Below, piece by piece: positions 36,487 to 45,717 of a stretch of 64,000 nucleotides of DNA; the first letter of the stretch is position 1; every line of letters begins with the position of its first letter. The notes below the pieces were generated by a model, which was not told the DNA's origin, ran no database searches, and saw only the letters and a program-made list of their open reading frames with translations. The position numbers were made by a program, and so were the translations under genes. The stretch lies in contig NZ_WKKW01000006.1 of assembly GCF_009683175.1 (NCBI RefSeq), forward strand, positions 62,001-126,000. The letters run 5' to 3'. The stretch comes from Bifidobacterium asteroides (lineage in GTDB: Bacteria > Actinomycetota > Actinomycetes > Actinomycetales > Bifidobacteriaceae).

Positions 36487-36538
36487 ATGCCAGCGGCCCT
36501 GCATCGTAAAAGGTGCGGAGCCGCTGGCATTTTCTCTT
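36487..36538 (+). terminator. Terminator after dps
   Basis: A perfect 11-bp stem ATGCCAGCGGC/GCCGCTGGCAT (36487-36497 with 36520-36530), followed by TTTCTCTT. Confidence 0.8.
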
Positions 36539-36662
36539 ACCGAGATAGACTGTTGGACTTCAGGATAGAATTGGCACTTGGGAGACGGCCGGGCGCCGCC
36601 TCATGCCGGGAAGACTGGTCGGCCATGGAAGACCGAACCCTACCCGCCCGACCAGGAGCATC

Positions 36663-38276
36663 ATGCCACCCACGCCCACATTCCCAGCCTCTCAAATCAA
36701 TCCACGGTGTCAGAATTGTGACGATTCGAATTCGCAGCAGAATTCCAAACCTTTTGATCCCAGGCAGTCAGACCCCCGACCTACGGATTCCAAGCCATCG
36801 AATGCCCAGCCATCAAATCCGCAGCGTGGGCGGGGTGGATCTGACAGGGACCGGCACAACCGACTCCACCCTTCAAACTTCTTCGCCGCCCTGTCATCCT
36901 TAGCTGAAAATGATCGGATCACCGGGCTATTCATGATGGCCTGCGCCCTGGCCGGGCTGATCCTGGCCAATCTGCCAGAGAGCGGGCCGGGGCTGAACGC
37001 TCTTGCCGCTTGGATTCCTCTGGACCTGCCCGGTGGACTGAACCTGTCCCTGAAGGATTGGATACAGGACGGGCTGCTGACCATATTCTTCCTGACCATG
37101 GGCCTTGACCTGCGCCAGGAGGCTGCCACGGGCACTCTGCGCGACCACAGGCAGGTCCTGCTGCCCATGTTGGCCGCTCTGGGCGGTGTGGCCGTTCCGA
37201 TTCTGATCTACTGCCTGTTCAACCTGGGCTTCCCCGCCGGTTTGCGTGGCTGGGCTGTCCCAACGGCCACCGATGTGGCCTTCTCCCTGGCGGCTCTGCA
37301 ACTGCTCCTGCCCAAGGCCGGGCCCGCCCTGCAGGCCTTTTTGATGACTCTGGCCATCTTCGACGACCTGATCGGCGTCTTGCTGATCGCCCTGGGTTAC
37401 TCCAGCTTGGGGCAACCGAGCTGGCTGCTTGTCTGCCTGGCCGGCCTAGTGGTCTGGGCCCTGCTGATCCGAGCGGTGAGCCGTTCCGCTCAGATTTGGC
37501 GACCCCTGACACCTCTCTGCTTGTTGGGCGCCCTTGGGGGCGGTCTACTGGCCTGGTACAGCCTCTTCAAGGCCGGAATCCACCCTGTGCTGGCAGGAGT
37601 TGCGATGGGGCTATTGACTCCTGTCGCCAGGTCGAAGGCGGCTGAACCGGAAGCAACAGAAGCGGAAGGGTCTTCGGCCAGTGCCGCGCCGAATTTAACT
37701 GAGCCGACCGAGCATAGGCCAACCGATACAAAACCATCCGGTACCGAGCCGACCGAGACCCATCCACCAGGGACCAGTCAAGCTAATACCAAACCAGCTG
37801 GGTTTGAACCAACTGGGATTGAGCCAAACCGCAACCCGACGCCATCACCGGCTGAACGGCTGGACCACTTCCTGACCCCTTTGAGCGCCCTGGTGGTCCT
37901 GCCCGTGTTCGCCTTTTTCTCGCTGTCCATATCCCTGGATCAGCTGGGACCCGGACTGCTGACGGACCGGGTCTTTTGGGGCGCCACGCTAGGACTGGCC
38001 TTGGGCAAGCCCTTGGGGATCCTGACCATGCTGGTCCTGGCAGGTCATCTGGGACTGCGACGACCTGCCGGCTCCACGACCGGGAACTTGATCGGCCTCT
38101 GCCAGCTCTGCGGGATCGGCTTCACCATGTCCTTCCTGATCGCCAACCTGGCTTTCGCCGGATCCCCACACCTGGAGTCAGCCTTGCTGGGCGTGCTGGC
38201 AGGGTCGGTCCTGTCCGTGCTCGTCGTGGCTGTGGGCACCATCCCCGGTCGGCTACAATCCGCCAGGCACACATAG
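36663..38276 (+). CDS. nhaA: NhaA-type Na+/H+ antiporter with low-complexity inserts
   Basis: A 537-residue antiporter, against about 390 for typical NhaA. The core has the ion-binding Asp pair in LAIFDDLIGVL, PTATDVAFSLAAL, FFLTMGLDLRQEA near the N terminus, and GIGFTMSFLIANLAF near the C terminus. Two additions stand out. The first 70 residues are Ser/Pro/Asn/Gln-rich with no signal. An insert of about 75 residues (about 320-400) between the two halves is built of imperfect T/P/E/S units such as PTE, KPSGTEPTE and PAGFEP. The insert sits in a loop, so transport could be intact. AGGAG lies five bases before ATG 36663. Confidence 0.88.
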   Translation: MPPTPTFPASQINPRCQNCDDSNSQQNSKPFDPRQSDPRPTDSKPSNAQPSNPQRGRGGSDRDRHNRLHPSNFFAALSSLAENDRITGLFMMACALAGLILANLPESGPGLNALAAWIPLDLPGGLNLSLKDWIQDGLLTIFFLTMGLDLRQEAATGTLRDHRQVLLPMLAALGGVAVPILIYCLFNLGFPAGLRGWAVPTATDVAFSLAALQLLLPKAGPALQAFLMTLAIFDDLIGVLLIALGYSSLGQPSWLLVCLAGLVVWALLIRAVSRSAQIWRPLTPLCLLGALGGGLLAWYSLFKAGIHPVLAGVAMGLLTPVARSKAAEPEATEAEGSSASAAPNLTEPTEHRPTDTKPSGTEPTETHPPGTSQANTKPAGFEPTGIEPNRNPTPSPAERLDHFLTPLSALVVLPVFAFFSLSISLDQLGPGLLTDRVFWGATLGLALGKPLGILTMLVLAGHLGLRRPAGSTTGNLIGLCQLCGIGFTMSFLIANLAFAGSPHLESALLGVLAGSVLSVLVVAVGTIPGRLQSARHT

Positions 38277-38387
38277 GCTTCGCTGCCAAGACCCAACCTC
38301 CGCCAGACCCGGTTCCTGCCAGAATTAACCTGCCGAACTCAGTTTTTGACAGAATCAGTTTTTACCAGGATCGGTCCCTTACCAGAC

Positions 38388-39155
38388 TTAGCTGCGGCGG
38401 TAGAGCTTGGTGTATGAGCCTTCGGCACGAGGACGGACCACAATCTGGTCGATGTCCACAGTGTCTGGCTGCTCCAGGGCCCAGGTGACACATCCGGCGA
38501 TGTCGTCGGCGGTCAGCGGATCAGGCACTCCGGCATAGACCGCATCAGCCCGGTCACTATCGCCGCCAAACCGCTTCAGGGAGAATTCGTCGGTGTGGAC
38601 CAGGCCCGGGGCAATGTCGACCACGCGCACTGGCTCGCCGATCAGTTCCAGCCGTAGAATGCGGGCCATGACCCGTTCTGCCGCCTTGGAGGCGCAGTAT
38701 CCGCCGCCGCCCTCGTAGGGCTCAATGCCTGCCGTGGAGGAGATGACCAGAACCGTGCCCTCCGACTCTTTCAGGGCCGGAAGCAGCTTCTGGATGACCC
38801 GCAGAGTCCCGATGACGTTCAGCTCGTACATGCCGCGCCAATCGTCCAGGCTGGAGGTAGCCACCGGATCCTTGCCGAAGGCCGCACCGGCACAGTTGAC
38901 CAGAGCCTTGACCGGTCCACCCTTGAGCACAGCATTAACGGCCGCCTGGGTGGAGTCCTCGTCGGTCACATCGCAGACCTCATAGGTGAAATTCTGACCC
39001 AGCTGGACGGCCAGAGCCTTGAGCTTGTCCTCGCGCCGGGCCAGGCCGACCACTTTCCAGCCCTTGTCCACCAAGGCCCGCGCACTCGCCTGCCCGATGC
39101 CACTGGAGGCGCCGGTCACCACAGCACGCTTGATTGTCTTCTTGGATTCCGTCAT
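38388..39155 (-). CDS. SDR-family NAD(P)-dependent oxidoreductase
   Basis: A classical short-chain dehydrogenase of 255 residues. The cofactor motif is TGASSGIG, NCAGAAFG matches the NNAG motif, and the catalytic Ser and YxxxK are in VISSTAGIEPYE and YCASKAAERV. It reduces or oxidises a small carbonyl/alcohol; the substrate is unknown. Close relatives of this build include NADP-dependent 3-hydroxy acid dehydrogenases (YdfG). GGAG lies eight bases before the ATG at 39155. Monocistronic. Confidence 0.88.
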   Translation of the reverse strand: MTESKKTIKRAVVTGASSGIGQASARALVDKGWKVVGLARREDKLKALAVQLGQNFTYEVCDVTDEDSTQAAVNAVLKGGPVKALVNCAGAAFGKDPVATSSLDDWRGMYELNVIGTLRVIQKLLPALKESEGTVLVISSTAGIEPYEGGGGYCASKAAERVMARILRLELIGEPVRVVDIAPGLVHTDEFSLKRFGGDSDRADAVYAGVPDPLTADDIAGCVTWALEQPDTVDIDQIVVRPRAEGSYTKLYRRS

Positions 39156-39648
39156 CTCATCTACTCCTTCATGATTGATTGCCCCGGATCGGCTCCACAC
39201 GCACCTCCGAGTCGCAGGGAGCCTGCCTAACTGCAGCAGGATCGCCCCTCTTCCTCAACGCTAGCGCACCAGCATGGGTTGCGGCAGTCTTCCTTTGGTC
39301 TTGAATGACAAATGTGGTGCATTACACCAGACTTGAGTAGGGCCAGAACGAATCAATGGCAGATTAGTTGAGTCTGAATAGGTCAAAGCCAGATCGGGCT
39401 GAATCAGACTGCATAGTCAGGTTAGATCATGATAGACAGGACGATCAAAAACCAATCCAGCTTCGTGCCAGATGGCCCAGGAGGGGTTCGGTCACGAAAT
39501 CTTCAGCACGGATGATGCCGCGGGTTCGTAATTTACAAGCTCCCAGTCCACAAGTGCCGGACTCATGAGGAGTGTACGACTCCAAGAGTCATGAATCTAG
39601 AAGTCATGGATCTCGAAGTCATGACTTCAGACGTCTAAGCTTCGTGGG
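39156..39648. other. Intergenic region with a short tandem repeat
   Basis: Nearly 500 bp between two minus-strand genes. No coding frame is convincing. The left end carries the SDR promoter. The stretch 39340-39480 contains many loosely related TCAGA/GTCAG words but no clear fold. The right end has a 15-bp tandem repeat listed separately. Confidence 0.45.
39585..39628. repeat. Three 15-bp tandem units (AAGTCATGGATCT-like)
   Basis: GTCATG recurs at 39588, 39603 and 39618, an exact 15-bp period with related flanks. It lies just past the stop of the metallopeptidase gene on the minus strand. Function unknown. Confidence 0.55.
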
Positions 39649-40257
39649 TCACAAAGCCAGATAGCGGTTGAGCCGACGACGGCGCTCAGTCCAGTCAGGC
39701 ATATAGCGATCCATCCGCGCGCGGAAGCCGGGACCATGACCGTGCTCGTAGAGGTGAGTAAGCTCGTGAACCAGCACATACTCCAGCAGGTCGGGATCCA
39801 GCCAAGCCAGGTCGGTGTTGAGCCGGATGCTGGCAGTGGCTGGGGTGCAGGAGCCCCAGCGCGTTTTCATCTTCCGCAGACTGATGCGCTCAGGCCGACG
39901 GCCCACCACAGGGACCCACCGATCCAGCAGAGTCGGCAGCCTCTCCCGGAGAATTCTCTTGGCTTCGGCCTCGGACCGGCCCGGCGACAGCCGACCATCG
40001 GTTCCGGGTTGGGCGTAGACATCGCGCGAGCGGGCCAGACGTTCTCTAGTGGTTGCGATCCAGCGGCGCTTGCCGTCGATAAAGAGGCGAATCCGGTCAT
40101 CGCTCAAGGCCAGAGGCGCCGTCACTTCCAGATGGCCGTCAGGCGGTTTGACCCGCAGATAGACGTTGGCGATCCGCTTCCTGATGACCAGAACCGTCTC
40201 ACCACCGACCTCCAGCTGCTCCGACCGGACTGGTTCCGCACGCCGTTTCCGCCTCAT
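39649..40257 (-). CDS. YgjP/DUF45-type zinc metallopeptidase
   Basis: About 202 residues. The zinc-site motif HELTHLYEHGHGPGF gives HExxH and a third His, and MKTRWGSC is a hallmark of the YgjP-like (M48/DUF45) family. The first half is an RNA-like beta domain seen in the family (VRKR..RVKPPDGHLEV). The family is thought to include peptidases that act on stalled or damaged proteins but the substrate is unknown. Two starts are possible: ATG 40266 sits right on GGAAGA, while ATG 40257 has it at nine bases; the latter is used here. Confidence 0.8.
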   Translation of the reverse strand: MRRKRRAEPVRSEQLEVGGETVLVIRKRIANVYLRVKPPDGHLEVTAPLALSDDRIRLFIDGKRRWIATTRERLARSRDVYAQPGTDGRLSPGRSEAEAKRILRERLPTLLDRWVPVVGRRPERISLRKMKTRWGSCTPATASIRLNTDLAWLDPDLLEYVLVHELTHLYEHGHGPGFRARMDRYMPDWTERRRRLNRYLAL

Positions 40258-40361
40258 AACCACCATTCTTCCGCCAAGACGCGACGCGACGCCGCCGAGA
40301 TTGACTTGAGGGGACACTATGGTAAGCTATCCATTTGTGTGATTCTTCGGTCACACTGCAT

Positions 40362-40435
40362 GGGCCTGTAGCTCAGCTGGTTAGAGCGCATCCCTGATAA
40401 GGATGAGGTCGGAGGTTCAAGTCCTCCCAGGCCCA
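40362..40435 (+). tRNA. tRNA-Ile (GAT)
   Basis: A full 74-base cloverleaf. The acceptor stem GGGCCTG pairs with CAGGCCC, the D arm is GCTCAGCTGGTTAGAGC, the anticodon GAT is at 40396-40398, and the T arm is GGAGGTTCAAGTCCTCC. CCA is not encoded. Confidence 0.97.
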
Positions 40436-40472
40436 CGCATTCTTGCGTGGTTGAAGTTCTTTTCATATTTAT

Positions 40473-40545
40473 GGGGCTATGGCGCAGCTGGTAGCGCATC
40501 TGCTTTGCAAGCAGAGGGTCGCCGGTTCGAATCCGGCTAGCTCCA
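40473..40545 (+). tRNA. tRNA-Ala (TGC)
   Basis: A full 73-base cloverleaf with acceptor GGGGCTA pairing with TAGCTCC, anticodon TGC at 40506-40508 and T arm GCCGGTTCGAATCCGGC. It lies 37 bases after tRNA-Ile; the pair is a conserved actinobacterial neighbourhood. CCA is not encoded. Confidence 0.97.
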
Positions 40546-40876
40546 CAGGTAGAGAGTGTTGGACTAATCTTCTTCAGGAACAAGTTTGAGCTTGTTTATA
40601 GATTAAAGAGCGCAATGTAGGCACTCCTTTTCCGTTCTTATGGCCTAGAAGGCCTAAATTTGCCGTTTTAAGCTATTTTCAGCCCTTGGGCGCGAACGTC
40701 TCGTCATGCTGCCGCAGTCCGAGGCAACCGTAGGCACAGGGTTAAAGCGCTCCGCCGTCGCCGTGGACGGCCATGGCCAAGCAGCCAGAACTGTACGTGC
40801 GATGTGCGCCAAGGCGAGAACACCCGCCGGTCTGCCGTTCGAGCGGGTAAATCTGAAGTAGAACAAGACTGAGATG
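40546..40876. other. Spacer between tRNA-Ala and the restriction island
   Basis: About 330 bp without a convincing gene. A small hairpin AACAAG-TTTGAG-CTTGTT at 40579-40596 followed by TATAG may end the tRNA transcript. Base composition changes within this spacer, from GC-rich to the lower GC of the island. Two short minus-strand frames (about 60-70 residues, rich in Arg/Ala) are not supported by ribosome sites. Confidence 0.45.
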
Positions 40877-40913
40877 AGATACTCATTAGCTACTTGTTAG
40901 ATAATGAGTATCT
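40877..40913. promoter_or_regulatory. 12-bp inverted repeat, likely operator of the restriction operon
   Basis: AGATACTCATTA (40877-40888) and TAATGAGTATCT (40902-40913) are perfect inverted arms with a 13-base AT-rich centre, 30 bp before the ribbon-helix-helix gene. Position, symmetry and AT content fit a repressor site for that gene's product, as in antitoxin-like autoregulation. Confidence 0.55.
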
Positions 40914-40942
40914 GATGCAAGGCGGTAAAGAGGAGGCTGCAT

Positions 40943-41190
40943 ATGGCCAAGAAGCAGGATATAGCGGCTATGCTCGACCCATTCGAGGCTGATGCCGCCA
41001 AGAAGCACAGTTGGGAAGAAGCCGACGCGTTCGCTGGAACCACCGCGTGCGAAACGCGTGCCACATCACTGGTGTCCATGACGAAAAGCAGCAAGGAGCG
41101 CCTGACAGCTGCCGCGAAGGCTACGGGCTGAGCCTAAGCGCGTTCTTCAGTCTGGCGGCTGACGAGTACATCACGAACCATGAGTGGTAA
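40943..41190 (+). pseudogene. Frameshifted ribbon-helix-helix (CopG-like) regulator
   Basis: ATG 40943 has GAGGAGG six bases upstream. The frame encodes MAKKQDIAAMLDPFEADAAK and later SMTKSSKERLTAAAKA, then stops at TGA after ATG (62 residues). One frame over, from the same point, YGLSLSAFFSLAADEYITNH continues and ends EW at TAA 41188-41190. The joined text is a typical ribbon-helix-helix end (KERLxxAAKAxGLSLSAFxxxAxxEY). Loss of one base near 41126 (CTTAC to CTAC) explains the break. It could be a true mutation or an assembly error. It sits 20 bp before hsdR, so the intact protein probably controlled the restriction genes through the inverted repeat upstream. Confidence 0.7.
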
Positions 41191-41210
41191 GCAGGGAGGG
41201 AAACAGACAG

Positions 41211-44123
41211 ATGGCACACGTCTCCGAATACGATGCCGAAAACCTATTCATCGACAGGCTCGAGAAGATCGGTTATGAGTTTGTTCAGATGTATAACTAC
41301 GACGACGTCGTGGCGAATTTTCGCAAGCAGCTCGCGGCGTTCAATGCCGAGAAGCTGACCGAGGCGAAGGGCAAGGCAACGTTCTCAGATGCTGAGTTCG
41401 AACGTGTGATGATTCATGTCAACAACCACAGCGTCTACGAGTCTGCGAAAATCATTCGCGATAAGTACGTGCTAACGCTGGATAACGGGAAGACAGTGTA
41501 TTTGGCTTTCTTCAGCTCCGACATCGACCGGAACATCTATCAGGTGACGCATCAGGTAACGATGGACAAGGCACACAAGGACGATGTCGTCTATAAGAAC
41601 CGCTACGATGTGACGATTCTCATCAACGGCCTGCCAACGGTGCAAATCGAGCTGAAGCGCCCCGGTGTCGAAATTAACGAGGCGATCAACCAGATTAACC
41701 GCTATCGCAAGTTCTCGTTCAAGGGACTGTTTCATTATTTACAGCTGTTCGTGGTGTCGAATTCCGTGCAGACAAAGTACTTCTGCAACGAGAACGAGAT
41801 GGACGGCGGCTCCTACAATCCGATTCTGAAGAGCCTCGTGTTCTTCTGGACGGACGACAAAAACACGCGAATCAACAAATTGGACGAATTCACGGCAGAG
41901 TTCCTGCGCCGCTCGACGCTTACGGAGATGCTCGACAAGTACATGGTCGTCAAGACCACTGAACCTATCCTGATGGTCATGCGCCCGTATCAGATTTACG
42001 CGGTGAAGGCCGCGAAGCGCCGCGTGCTGGATTCCAACAAGAATGGCTATGTCTTCGCGTGCACGGGCTCGGGCAAGACGCTGACTTCGTTTAAGCTAGC
42101 CCAGCTTCTGCGTGACGAGCCGAGGGTGGACAAGGTCATCTTCCTAATTGACCGCAAGGATCTGGACGACCAGACCGTGGACGAGTACAACTCGTTTGAG
42201 AAAGACTGCGTGGACGGCTCCGATTCCACCGCCGTACTGGTCAGGCAGCTGAAGCAGGACGACCATAAGCTCATTGTGACGACGATTCAGAAGATGGCGA
42301 ACGCCATCAGGAACAAACGATATGAGTCGCTGATGGATTCGTACCGTGACAAGAAGGTTGTGTTTATCATCGACGAGTGCCATCGCAGCCAGTTTGGCAA
42401 GATGCACGGAGACATCGAGCGCCATTTCAACAATGCGAACTATATCGGCTTTACAGGCACGCCCATTTTTGAGGCGAATCGCGGCAGGGATGGCAAGACG
42501 ACCGCGGATGTGTTCTACGCTGGGCCCAAGCTAGATGCCTGCCTGCATCGCTACATGATTAAAGACGCGATTGCGGACGGAAACGTTTTGCGCTTCTCGG
42601 TCGAGTACCAACGTACGATTTTCGCCAAGCATATTGCCGCGAATGGCATCGATCCCGAGCAGCTGGGCGACCCTGATTATTGCCGACGCCACAACCTCGA
42701 TTTGGAGTCGCTGTATCACAACGATGAGCGTATCCACTTGGTGGCCGAGGACATCTTTGAGCATCACGAGCAGCATGCCCACCCGCAGGGCAAGGACGTA
42801 TACACGGCGCTGTTCGCGGTGGACACCATCAAGACGCTAGGCAAGTACTACGACGCGTTCAAGGCGCTGAATGAGATGAGAGATGACGACAAACGGTATC
42901 GCGTGGCCGCCATCTTCACGTATCAGCCCAACGGCGACATGGACGAGGGCGGCGACGAGCACTCGCAGGAGCTGCTGGAGCGCTGCATGAATGACTACAA
43001 CGCGATGTTCGGCACGGCATTCGGTCTGGATTCCTTCGATGCATACCGCAAGGACATCACGCGCCGCATGAAGCAGAAGGATCTGCCGCAGGTGGACATC
43101 CTGCTGGTGGTCAATATGATGCTGACGGGATTCGACGCGAAGCCGTTGAACACTCTTTATTTGGACAAGAACCTCATCTGGCACACCCTGGTGCAGGCGT
43201 ACAGCCGTACGAACCGAGTTGACAAGGTGACGAAGCAGTTCGGACAGATTGTTTCCTACCGCAATATCAAGCGTGCGCAGGACGATGCTCTGCGGCTGTT
43301 CTCCGGTGACGGCGACCCGAACGAGTATCTGCTCGAAAGCTATGAGTATTACATGAACAAGTGGATGAATCAGGTGCCCGTCCTCCGCAAGATCGCACAG
43401 ACCGTGGACGACGCGGGGCAGCTTCAAAGCGAGGATGACATCCGCCAGTTCATTCTCGCATTCCGCTCGCTTTCGGGCACACTAGCGACGCTGAAGACAT
43501 TCGGCAAGTTCGAGTGGGCGGATTTAGCTGTGGCTCTCGGCGAGGAGGAATACGAGGGCTTTAAAAGCTGGTATTTGTATTATTACGACGAGTCAAAGAA
43601 ACGCAACCCGAAGGTCCCCGTGCCCGTCGACGTGGATTTCGACGTGGAGCTGGTCCGCACCGACCGTATCAACGTGATGTACATCCTGAGCTTGCTGAAG
43701 TCGGCGCACAAAGCCCGCAAAAGCGAAGCGAACCTCAATCGCGACATCGACCTTGTTATGCGGGAGATCGAACGTTCGGACAACGACGCCCTACGCGCGA
43801 AGAAGGACATCATGGAGTCGTTCATCCGAACGCGCTTCTACGACTTGCCGGAAGACGCCGACGTTCAGCAGGCTTACGAGCAGTTCGAGTGTGAGAGCCT
43901 TAAGGCCGAAATCGAGACGTTCGCCCATGAAAACGGTCTTGAGGCGAAGGACGTACAGGACATCTTCTCGGAGTACACCTTCGACGGGAACTTCTCTGAG
44001 GAGGCCGTCCGCAAGAAGCTAACCGCATATCATTTAAGACTTCTGGAGATCACGACGATGACAAATATCATCAAGAGGTTCGTCATCGACACCTACAACC
44101 GCTATAGAGCGGAGGGAGAGTAA
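41211..44123 (+). CDS. hsdR: Type I restriction enzyme, HsdR subunit
   Basis: The 970-residue motor and nuclease subunit that cuts unmethylated DNA. The N-terminal nuclease shows a PD-(D/E)xK-like site with DVTILINGLPTVQIELKRPG (E147, K149). The superfamily 2 helicase follows: CTGSGKTLTS (Walker A, about 284), VIFLIDRKDLDDQT, IIDECHRSQFG (DEAD-like, about 386), YIGFTGTPIF, and TGFDAKPLNTLYLDK with AYSRTNRVD later. The C-terminal part (about 720-970) is helical and would dock to HsdM. GGGAGGG lies upstream of ATG 41211. Five bases separate it from hsdM. Codon use is less GC-biased than the host genes. Confidence 0.93.
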   Translation: MAHVSEYDAENLFIDRLEKIGYEFVQMYNYDDVVANFRKQLAAFNAEKLTEAKGKATFSDAEFERVMIHVNNHSVYESAKIIRDKYVLTLDNGKTVYLAFFSSDIDRNIYQVTHQVTMDKAHKDDVVYKNRYDVTILINGLPTVQIELKRPGVEINEAINQINRYRKFSFKGLFHYLQLFVVSNSVQTKYFCNENEMDGGSYNPILKSLVFFWTDDKNTRINKLDEFTAEFLRRSTLTEMLDKYMVVKTTEPILMVMRPYQIYAVKAAKRRVLDSNKNGYVFACTGSGKTLTSFKLAQLLRDEPRVDKVIFLIDRKDLDDQTVDEYNSFEKDCVDGSDSTAVLVRQLKQDDHKLIVTTIQKMANAIRNKRYESLMDSYRDKKVVFIIDECHRSQFGKMHGDIERHFNNANYIGFTGTPIFEANRGRDGKTTADVFYAGPKLDACLHRYMIKDAIADGNVLRFSVEYQRTIFAKHIAANGIDPEQLGDPDYCRRHNLDLESLYHNDERIHLVAEDIFEHHEQHAHPQGKDVYTALFAVDTIKTLGKYYDAFKALNEMRDDDKRYRVAAIFTYQPNGDMDEGGDEHSQELLERCMNDYNAMFGTAFGLDSFDAYRKDITRRMKQKDLPQVDILLVVNMMLTGFDAKPLNTLYLDKNLIWHTLVQAYSRTNRVDKVTKQFGQIVSYRNIKRAQDDALRLFSGDGDPNEYLLESYEYYMNKWMNQVPVLRKIAQTVDDAGQLQSEDDIRQFILAFRSLSGTLATLKTFGKFEWADLAVALGEEEYEGFKSWYLYYYDESKKRNPKVPVPVDVDFDVELVRTDRINVMYILSLLKSAHKARKSEANLNRDIDLVMREIERSDNDALRAKKDIMESFIRTRFYDLPEDADVQQAYEQFECESLKAEIETFAHENGLEAKDVQDIFSEYTFDGNFSEEAVRKKLTAYHLRLLEITTMTNIIKRFVIDTYNRYRAEGE

Positions 44124-44128
44124 GCGGG

Positions 44129-45703
44129 ATGATTGATTCCACAAAGTATCAGGCGCAGGCGAACGAGCTGTCCCAGAAGCTCTGGGCCATCGCGAACGAT
44201 TTGCGTGGAAACATGGATTCCACCAAGTTCCGTAACTACATCCTCGGGACGATTTTCTACAGCTACCTGTCGGAGCGCACCGAGGACTATATGCAGGAAA
44301 TCCTGAAGGAGGACGGCCTGAGCTACGAGCAGGCGTTCGCCAATGCGGACTACCGCCCTATCGTCGAGCAGTGGTCCATCGAGCATCTGGGCTACATCAT
44401 CAAGCCCGGGAACCTGTTCCGCGAGCTGGTCCGCAAGATCGTCCGTCCCGAGAACGACGCCGACAAGTTCAGCGTCGAGGATTACGAGCGTGCAGTGAAC
44501 GAGCTGACGGGCTCCACGATGGGCCAGGCGTCCGAGGCGGCATTCTCCGGCCTGTTCAACGATATGAAGCTGCAGGACCCCGATCTGGGCGATACCGTGG
44601 CTGACCGCACGGCGCTCATCGCGAAGGTCATCGTGAAGATCAGCGAAATCGATTTCAAGCTGTCCGAATCGCAGTTCGACGTGCTGGGCACGGCATACAT
44701 GATCCTCATTGGGCTGTTCGCCTCGGACGCCGGCAAAAAGAGCGGCGAGTTCTTCACACCAACGGGACCGTCGAAGCTGGTGGCGACGTTGGCGACCGTC
44801 GGCTTGGACGAGGCGAAAACGGTGGGCGACTGCACGTGCGGCTCGGCGTCCATGCTGCTCGAGGTGCAGAAGCACCTCACGACGGGACGCGTTGGGCACT
44901 TCTACGGGCAAGAGAACAACGCCACCACGTACAACCTCGCGCGCATGAACATGCTGATGCACGGCGTGGATTACCAGAACTTCGACATCTATAAGGGCGA
45001 TACGCTGCGCGAGGACAAGTACGGCGATGTGAAGATGACGGTGCAGGTCTGCAACCCGCCGTACTCGCTGAAGTACGACGGCAACCCCGCCTTGCTGGAT
45101 GATCCAAGGTATTCGGGCGCGGGCAAGCTGCCGCCGAAGTCCCACGCCGACTACGCCTTCGTCGAGCACATGATCTATCACATGGACGATGACGACGGGC
45201 GCGTGGCCGTCCTGCTGCCCCATGGCGTACTGTTCCGCGGCGGTGCCGAGGCGATCATCCGCAAGTACATTGTTCGCGACCTGAACCGTCTCGACGCCGT
45301 GATCGGCCTCGCGCCGAACCTGTTCCACGGCACGAGTATCCCCGTGTGCCTGCTGGTGCTGAAGTCCAAGCGCAACGGCAACAGCGGCAACGTGCTGTTC
45401 ATCGACGCGAGCAAAGAATTTACGCCCGGCAAGAACCAGAACACGCTTGAGGACGAGCACATCAAGAAGATCGTGGACGCCTACGTGAAGCGCGAGGACG
45501 TCGAGAAGTTCGCCCACGTGGCGGATATGGCCGAGATCGAGGCGAACGACTGGAACCTCAACATCCCGCGTTACGTGGATACGTACGAGGAAGAGGAGCC
45601 CGTCGATCTCGAGGCCGTACGAGATGACATCAAGCGTATCGAGGGCGAGAAGAAGGCCGCCGTCGACAAAGCGGAGTCGATGCTGCGCCAGCTGGGGCTG
45701 TGA
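44129..45703 (+). CDS. hsdM: Type I restriction-modification, HsdM methyltransferase
   Basis: An N6-adenine DNA methyltransferase of 524 residues. The N-terminal helical domain (STKFRNYILGTIFYSYLSE) is typical of HsdM. SGEFFTPTGPSKLV (about 206) and the catalytic NPPY (about 309-312, in CNPPYSLKY) are present, as is the SAM-binding CGSASMLLEV. The C-terminal helix (about 490-524) would join HsdS. With two HsdR, two HsdM and one HsdS it forms the complete type I enzyme. Start ATG is six bases after the hsdR stop, with GGAGGGAGAG just upstream. Confidence 0.94.
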   Translation: MIDSTKYQAQANELSQKLWAIANDLRGNMDSTKFRNYILGTIFYSYLSERTEDYMQEILKEDGLSYEQAFANADYRPIVEQWSIEHLGYIIKPGNLFRELVRKIVRPENDADKFSVEDYERAVNELTGSTMGQASEAAFSGLFNDMKLQDPDLGDTVADRTALIAKVIVKISEIDFKLSESQFDVLGTAYMILIGLFASDAGKKSGEFFTPTGPSKLVATLATVGLDEAKTVGDCTCGSASMLLEVQKHLTTGRVGHFYGQENNATTYNLARMNMLMHGVDYQNFDIYKGDTLREDKYGDVKMTVQVCNPPYSLKYDGNPALLDDPRYSGAGKLPPKSHADYAFVEHMIYHMDDDDGRVAVLLPHGVLFRGGAEAIIRKYIVRDLNRLDAVIGLAPNLFHGTSIPVCLLVLKSKRNGNSGNVLFIDASKEFTPGKNQNTLEDEHIKKIVDAYVKREDVEKFAHVADMAEIEANDWNLNIPRYVDTYEEEEPVDLEAVRDDIKRIEGEKKAAVDKAESMLRQLGL

Positions 45704-45717
45704 GAGAAGAGGCGTAA

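Noticed and set aside
40654-40886. Small minus-strand genes in the spacer after tRNA-Ala
   Set aside because: Overlapping frames of Arg/Ala-rich text without ribosome sites or family resemblance.
44102-45517. Minus-strand open frame opposite hsdM
   Set aside because: Antisense shadow of a clear methyltransferase.
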